The notes beneath the pieces are model-generated. The model searched no databases and was not told where the DNA came from. It was given only the letters and a program-made list of their open reading frames with translations. A DNA stretch of 7,257 nt from Chlamydiota bacterium. GTDB lineage: Bacteria; Chlamydiota; Chlamydiia; Chlamydiales; JAJFMK01. Positions 5,114 through 7,257 of this stretch are shown here, one piece after another. The DNA lies in the NCBI GenBank assembly GCA_021772215.1, contig JAJFMK010000208.1, positions 1 through 7,257 of the forward strand, written 5' to 3'. The translations under genes and the position numbers were made by a program. The stretch's first letter is position 1. Every line of letters starts with the position of its first letter.

Positions 5114-5569
5114 ATGTCAATTCAACAACCAACCGCTCCAGACCCTGCCGCAAACAATTACTTTGAACAGCGCATTGGCGTCGCCAGATCCAAAATCATC
5201 GATGAGATGAGTAAGATCCTCAAAGACAACATCGATACACCTATACATGAATGGGTTGCAAAGCACTTAGAAACGCATGCCAGATGGAAAACAGACTTAA
5301 ACAGCTCCCCTGACAGAGTAAAAGAGATATTTAAGGCGCTCTTTTCAAAAACATTCGCGTTCTTCAAGGAGAACTCTAAAGAGCACGTGATGCTCATCTT
5401 TACTCGAATGGATCTAGTTAATGGAAAAGGGAGCGCGGGAGCTTTTCTTGGTACACTCACCCTACCCCAAGCGAAGCTGATGTACGAAGGGGAGCAGGAG
5501 GCTGCACTCAAGATCCAGAAAGCTTTTAGAGCCTTTAGACAGCAAAAATTAGAGCAAGCTGCAGCTTAA
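5114..5569 (+). CDS. Small helical protein with C-terminal IQ (calmodulin-binding-like) motif
   Basis: The protein has 151 residues, no signal peptide and no membrane segment. Residues 15-100 look mostly alpha-helical and charged, with a heptad-like run around 20-40 and an aromatic-rich piece at 72-85 (IFKALFSKTFAFF). Near the C-terminus, ALKIQKAFRAFRQQK (131-145) resembles the eukaryotic IQ motif (IQxxxRGxxxR). Ile134, Gln135 and Arg139 are in place, Ala140 replaces Gly, and the last basic position is shifted to Lys145. In eukaryotes such helices bind calmodulin or myosin light chains. In an intracellular bacterium this would fit a translocated effector, but that is inference, and an amphipathic helix could look the same. 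It forms its own unit after a terminator and converges on the hydrolase gene with 17 bases between stops. No family is recognised. Confidence 0.75.
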   Translation: MSIQQPTAPDPAANNYFEQRIGVARSKIIDEMSKILKDNIDTPIHEWVAKHLETHARWKTDLNSSPDRVKEIFKALFSKTFAFFKENSKEHVMLIFTRMDLVNGKGSAGAFLGTLTLPQAKLMYEGEQEAALKIQKAFRAFRQQKLEQAAA

Positions 5570-5586
5570 TCATAATTTAAGAGACT

Positions 5587-6516
5587 CTACCTAAACCAAT
5601 CCAAGATCAGATCTGTTCTGTCCATTCGACTACTTAAGCAGTGGTTACCATCTTCAAATTCCAAATAGGTGACGCTTTTTCCAGCTGCCTGCAGCTGACT
5701 CACCATATTGTGACCCTGTTTTAGAGAGATCCGCTTATCCATAGCACCCTGAAGGATGAGAATGGGAAAGTCAGCTTTGATCTGATCAACTGTTAAAAGT
5801 GGATCGCGCCTTTTGATCCACTCCTCTTCATTGACCCCTATTTTTAAACCAAACTCCTCAACAAACAGCCTTTTAAGATCAGGTCGCGCGGCGATACATT
5901 CTCGCATGTCAAGTAAACCGGAAAGAGAGACAATTTTCGAAAAAGAGGCTTGAAGCTTCGGAAATCGAGCCAGAGTCAAAAACATCTGCATCCCTCCTCT
6001 CGAACTTCCAACCAGATATCTCTCTCTACTCTCTACCTTTATGCCAAGCCTGCGCTCTAGTTCAGGAACAAAATCAATTAAGTTTTTGACATCATTAACA
6101 TCATCTCCTCCATACTCATCCTTCCCCTCACTAACTCCCCCTCGATACATGGTAGAGATAACGCTATACTTATCAGGACACATAAGGTCACTTCCCGGAT
6201 TTAAAATCCCAAAAGTGCCTGTCCCGCCTCGTAAAAGAGTGATTAAGGGGTAGTTGTGACAATCGGGGACAAAACTAATAACCCCTTTTACCTTCAACCC
6301 ATCGCTAGGATAGGTAAAAGCAAAGAACCTACGGTTGAAACGGACAATTTTCTCCTTTTGGCGTTCCGTAACATATCTGCTTGTGACTATCTTCTCTGTA
6401 ATCTCACTTAGCTCTACCCCTTCTGGGAGCTCGTAAAACTTCGCATACTCACGAAAGCATATCCAAAGCTTCTTCTCTTCTTCATTAAAGTTATATTTTC
6501 GATGAAAGGAATCCAT
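5587..6516 (-). CDS. Alpha/beta hydrolase of the prolyl-oligopeptidase (S9-like) type
   Basis: This 309-residue cytoplasmic protein has the full serine-hydrolase machinery. The nucleophile elbow is GSSRG at 170-174 (Ser172), the acid is Asp260 in LQGAMDKRIS, and the base is His292 in DGNHCL. LLRGGTG (94-100) probably forms the oxyanion region, and YGGDDVNDVKNLIDF (135-149) is the helix segment typical of S9-type C-terminal domains. Residues 1-75 are a charged helical N-terminal extension ahead of the core, not the large beta-propeller of true prolyl oligopeptidases, so the protein is a stand-alone hydrolase or peptidase-like esterase. The substrate is unknown. The ATG at 6516 is the first start after an in-frame TAG at 6546-6544. 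No Shine-Dalgarno is visible, and a candidate promoter ends only a few bases upstream. It is divergent from the rRNA methyltransferase gene. Confidence 0.88.
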   Translation of the reverse strand: MDSFHRKYNFNEEEKKLWICFREYAKFYELPEGVELSEITEKIVTSRYVTERQKEKIVRFNRRFFAFTYPSDGLKVKGVISFVPDCHNYPLITLLRGGTGTFGILNPGSDLMCPDKYSVISTMYRGGVSEGKDEYGGDDVNDVKNLIDFVPELERRLGIKVESRERYLVGSSRGGMQMFLTLARFPKLQASFSKIVSLSGLLDMRECIAARPDLKRLFVEEFGLKIGVNEEEWIKRRDPLLTVDQIKADFPILILQGAMDKRISLKQGHNMVSQLQAAGKSVTYLEFEDGNHCLSSRMDRTDLILDWFR

Positions 6517-6526
6517 ATGTTTTGTC

Positions 6527-6556
6527 TGTATACCACATGAGCCCTATGGCAATCAA
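6527..6556 (-). promoter_or_regulatory. Candidate promoter of the alpha/beta hydrolase gene
   Basis: On the minus strand TTGATT (6556-6551) and TATACA (6532-6527) are spaced by 18 bases, with 4 of 6 and 5 of 6 matches to -35 and -10 consensus. Transcription would begin near 6520, about four bases before the ATG at 6516, giving a nearly leaderless message. This agrees with the lack of a Shine-Dalgarno site. Confidence 0.4.
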
Positions 6557-6605
6557 TCAACTGCTTGCCGGCCCTGTTGAGCGGTTTGATGCGGCAGCGA
6601 TAGAA

Positions 6606-6633
6606 TTCATTTAATCCTCGATAATGCTATATT
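6606..6633 (+). promoter_or_regulatory. Weak candidate promoter of the rRNA methyltransferase gene
   Basis: TATATT (6628-6633) is a good -10-like box. TTCATT (6606-6611), 16 bases upstream, is only a poor -35 match. Transcription would start near 6640, and GGAAAAG (6655-6661) could serve as a weak ribosome site for the ATG at 6668. Confidence 0.3.
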
Positions 6634-6667
6634 GTAACTAGCGAAACTTAAATTGGAAAAGCCGCTT

Positions 6668-7257
6668 ATGACATATGATCTGCCGCTTCTTTCAGAAGAT
6701 GAGGATAAATCCTCTCCCCTTAAAAACCGCATCCGAAAGAACTATCGCCATGCAAGAAAGTGGGCTAAGAGAACTACCACCAACGCCTTTCGTATCTATG
6801 ATAAGGATATAAAAGAGTACCCTCTCACCATCGACTATTATGATGAGAGATTTTCTGTACATCTCTTCTCTGATGGAAAAGAGGAAGCGGTACAACAGGC
6901 CTTACAAGAGCTTTTTTCGGTCAAAAATGACTGGATCTATTGGCGCTACCACTATAAGCGAAAAAAGGAGGAGCAGTATGAGAAAATTGCCTCTTTAAAC
7001 GAATGTATGACGGTCCTTGAATATGGGGTCAAATTCAAGCTCAACCTAACCGATTACCTTGACATGGGGCTCTTTCTAGACCACCGCGAGACTAGGCAAT
7101 TGGCAGCGAAGATGGCGCGCGAAAAACGACTTTTGAATCTCTTTTCCTACACGGGATCTTTTAGTGTTCATGCAGCTTTTCAAGGAGCAAACTTCACCAA
7201 AAGTGTCGACCTTTCTAACACCTATACCCAATGGGCAAAGGAGAACTTCGTATTAAA
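6668..7257 (+). CDS. rlmK: RlmK-like 23S rRNA methyltransferase, stand-alone (3' end beyond window)
   Basis: 196 codons are visible before the edge. The protein matches the C-terminal RlmK half of the E. coli fusion protein RlmKL, which makes m7G2069 in 23S rRNA using S-adenosylmethionine. Family landmarks appear in order: NRIRKNYRHARKWAKR (20-35), FRIYDKDIKEYPLTIDYY (41-58), the EEQYEKI segment (101-107), LNLTDYLDMGLFLDHRETR (125-143), the SAM-binding motif I LNLFSYTGSFS (156-166), and motif II with the acidic VDLSNTY (180-186). The Asp-Pro-Pro motif expected further on is beyond the window. The gene begins directly at the RlmK domain, with no THUMP and RlmL part upstream, so it is a single-domain enzyme. 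The ATG at 6668 is the first after an in-frame TAA at 6635-6637. Substrate assignment is by homology only. Confidence 0.85.
   Translation, partial: MTYDLPLLSEDEDKSSPLKNRIRKNYRHARKWAKRTTTNAFRIYDKDIKEYPLTIDYYDERFSVHLFSDGKEEAVQQALQELFSVKNDWIYWRYHYKRKKEEQYEKIASLNECMTVLEYGVKFKLNLTDYLDMGLFLDHRETRQLAAKMAREKRLLNLFSYTGSFSVHAAFQGANFTKSVDLSNTYTQWAKENFVL

Larger units (their letters stand above)
6517..6667. other. Divergent intergenic region with a doubtful 25-codon frame
   Basis: This 151-base gap separates the hydrolase and methyltransferase starts and should hold both promoters. A plus-strand frame at 6537-6614 (MSPMAINQLLAGPVERFDAA then AIEFI, 25 residues) is more GC-rich than its AT-rich surroundings. 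It has no clear ribosome site, so it could be a small gene, a remnant of a deleted gene, or chance. Confidence 0.35.

Noticed and set aside
5158..5511. A 117-codon minus-strand frame opposite the IQ-motif gene
   Set aside because: It lacks a ribosome site and recognisable motifs. The plus-strand frame has better start context and coherent composition.

Overview
The window reads as a stretch of bacterial chromosome of moderate GC content with eight protein-coding genes, one cut off at each end. There is no rRNA, tRNA, CRISPR array or recognisable insertion sequence. The best guess for the source is a Chlamydia-like intracellular symbiont (Parachlamydia/Waddlia/Simkania type). This is inference: it rests on one gene with a eukaryote-style calmodulin-binding IQ motif, on an ADP-ribosyltransferase-like protein with an N-terminal hydrophobic module, and on weak or absent Shine-Dalgarno sites at most genes. 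No phylogenetic marker in the window proves it.

Left part (1-1884, minus strand): a two-gene operon for exported, aromatic- and proline-rich proteins. The first gene (205-1884) encodes a protein with WXXGXW repeats, a very tryptophan-rich centre and a proline-rich tail built from eight 10-residue repeats. Its stop codon overlaps the ribosome binding site of a second small secreted Cys/His-rich protein (1-195), which runs off the window.

Middle left (1885-3392): an intergenic region rich in small palindromes, then a plus-strand gene for a putative ADP-ribosyltransferase-like effector (2172-2897). It meets, tail to tail with a 9-bp overlap, a minus-strand GNAT acetyltransferase gene (2889-3392).

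Centre (3400-5040), the most interesting part: an M56 (BlaR1-type) membrane metallopeptidase without a sensor domain (3476-4537), followed by a small secreted protein (4585-5001). Each gene is preceded by a nearly identical 16-bp palindrome of the BlaI/MecI operator type (TACTAC-N4-GTAGTA). No BlaI-type repressor gene is in the window, so the two genes look like a small regulon of a repressor encoded elsewhere. The peptidase would be expected to remove that repressor and the secreted protein to be an output. A short terminator lies between the two genes and a strong bidirectional one follows the second.

Right part (5041-7257): a small protein with a C-terminal IQ motif (5114-5569, plus) converges on a serine alpha/beta hydrolase (5587-6516, minus). 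A 151-base intergenic region then separates the hydrolase from a divergent, truncated RlmK-like 23S rRNA methyltransferase (6668 to the edge).
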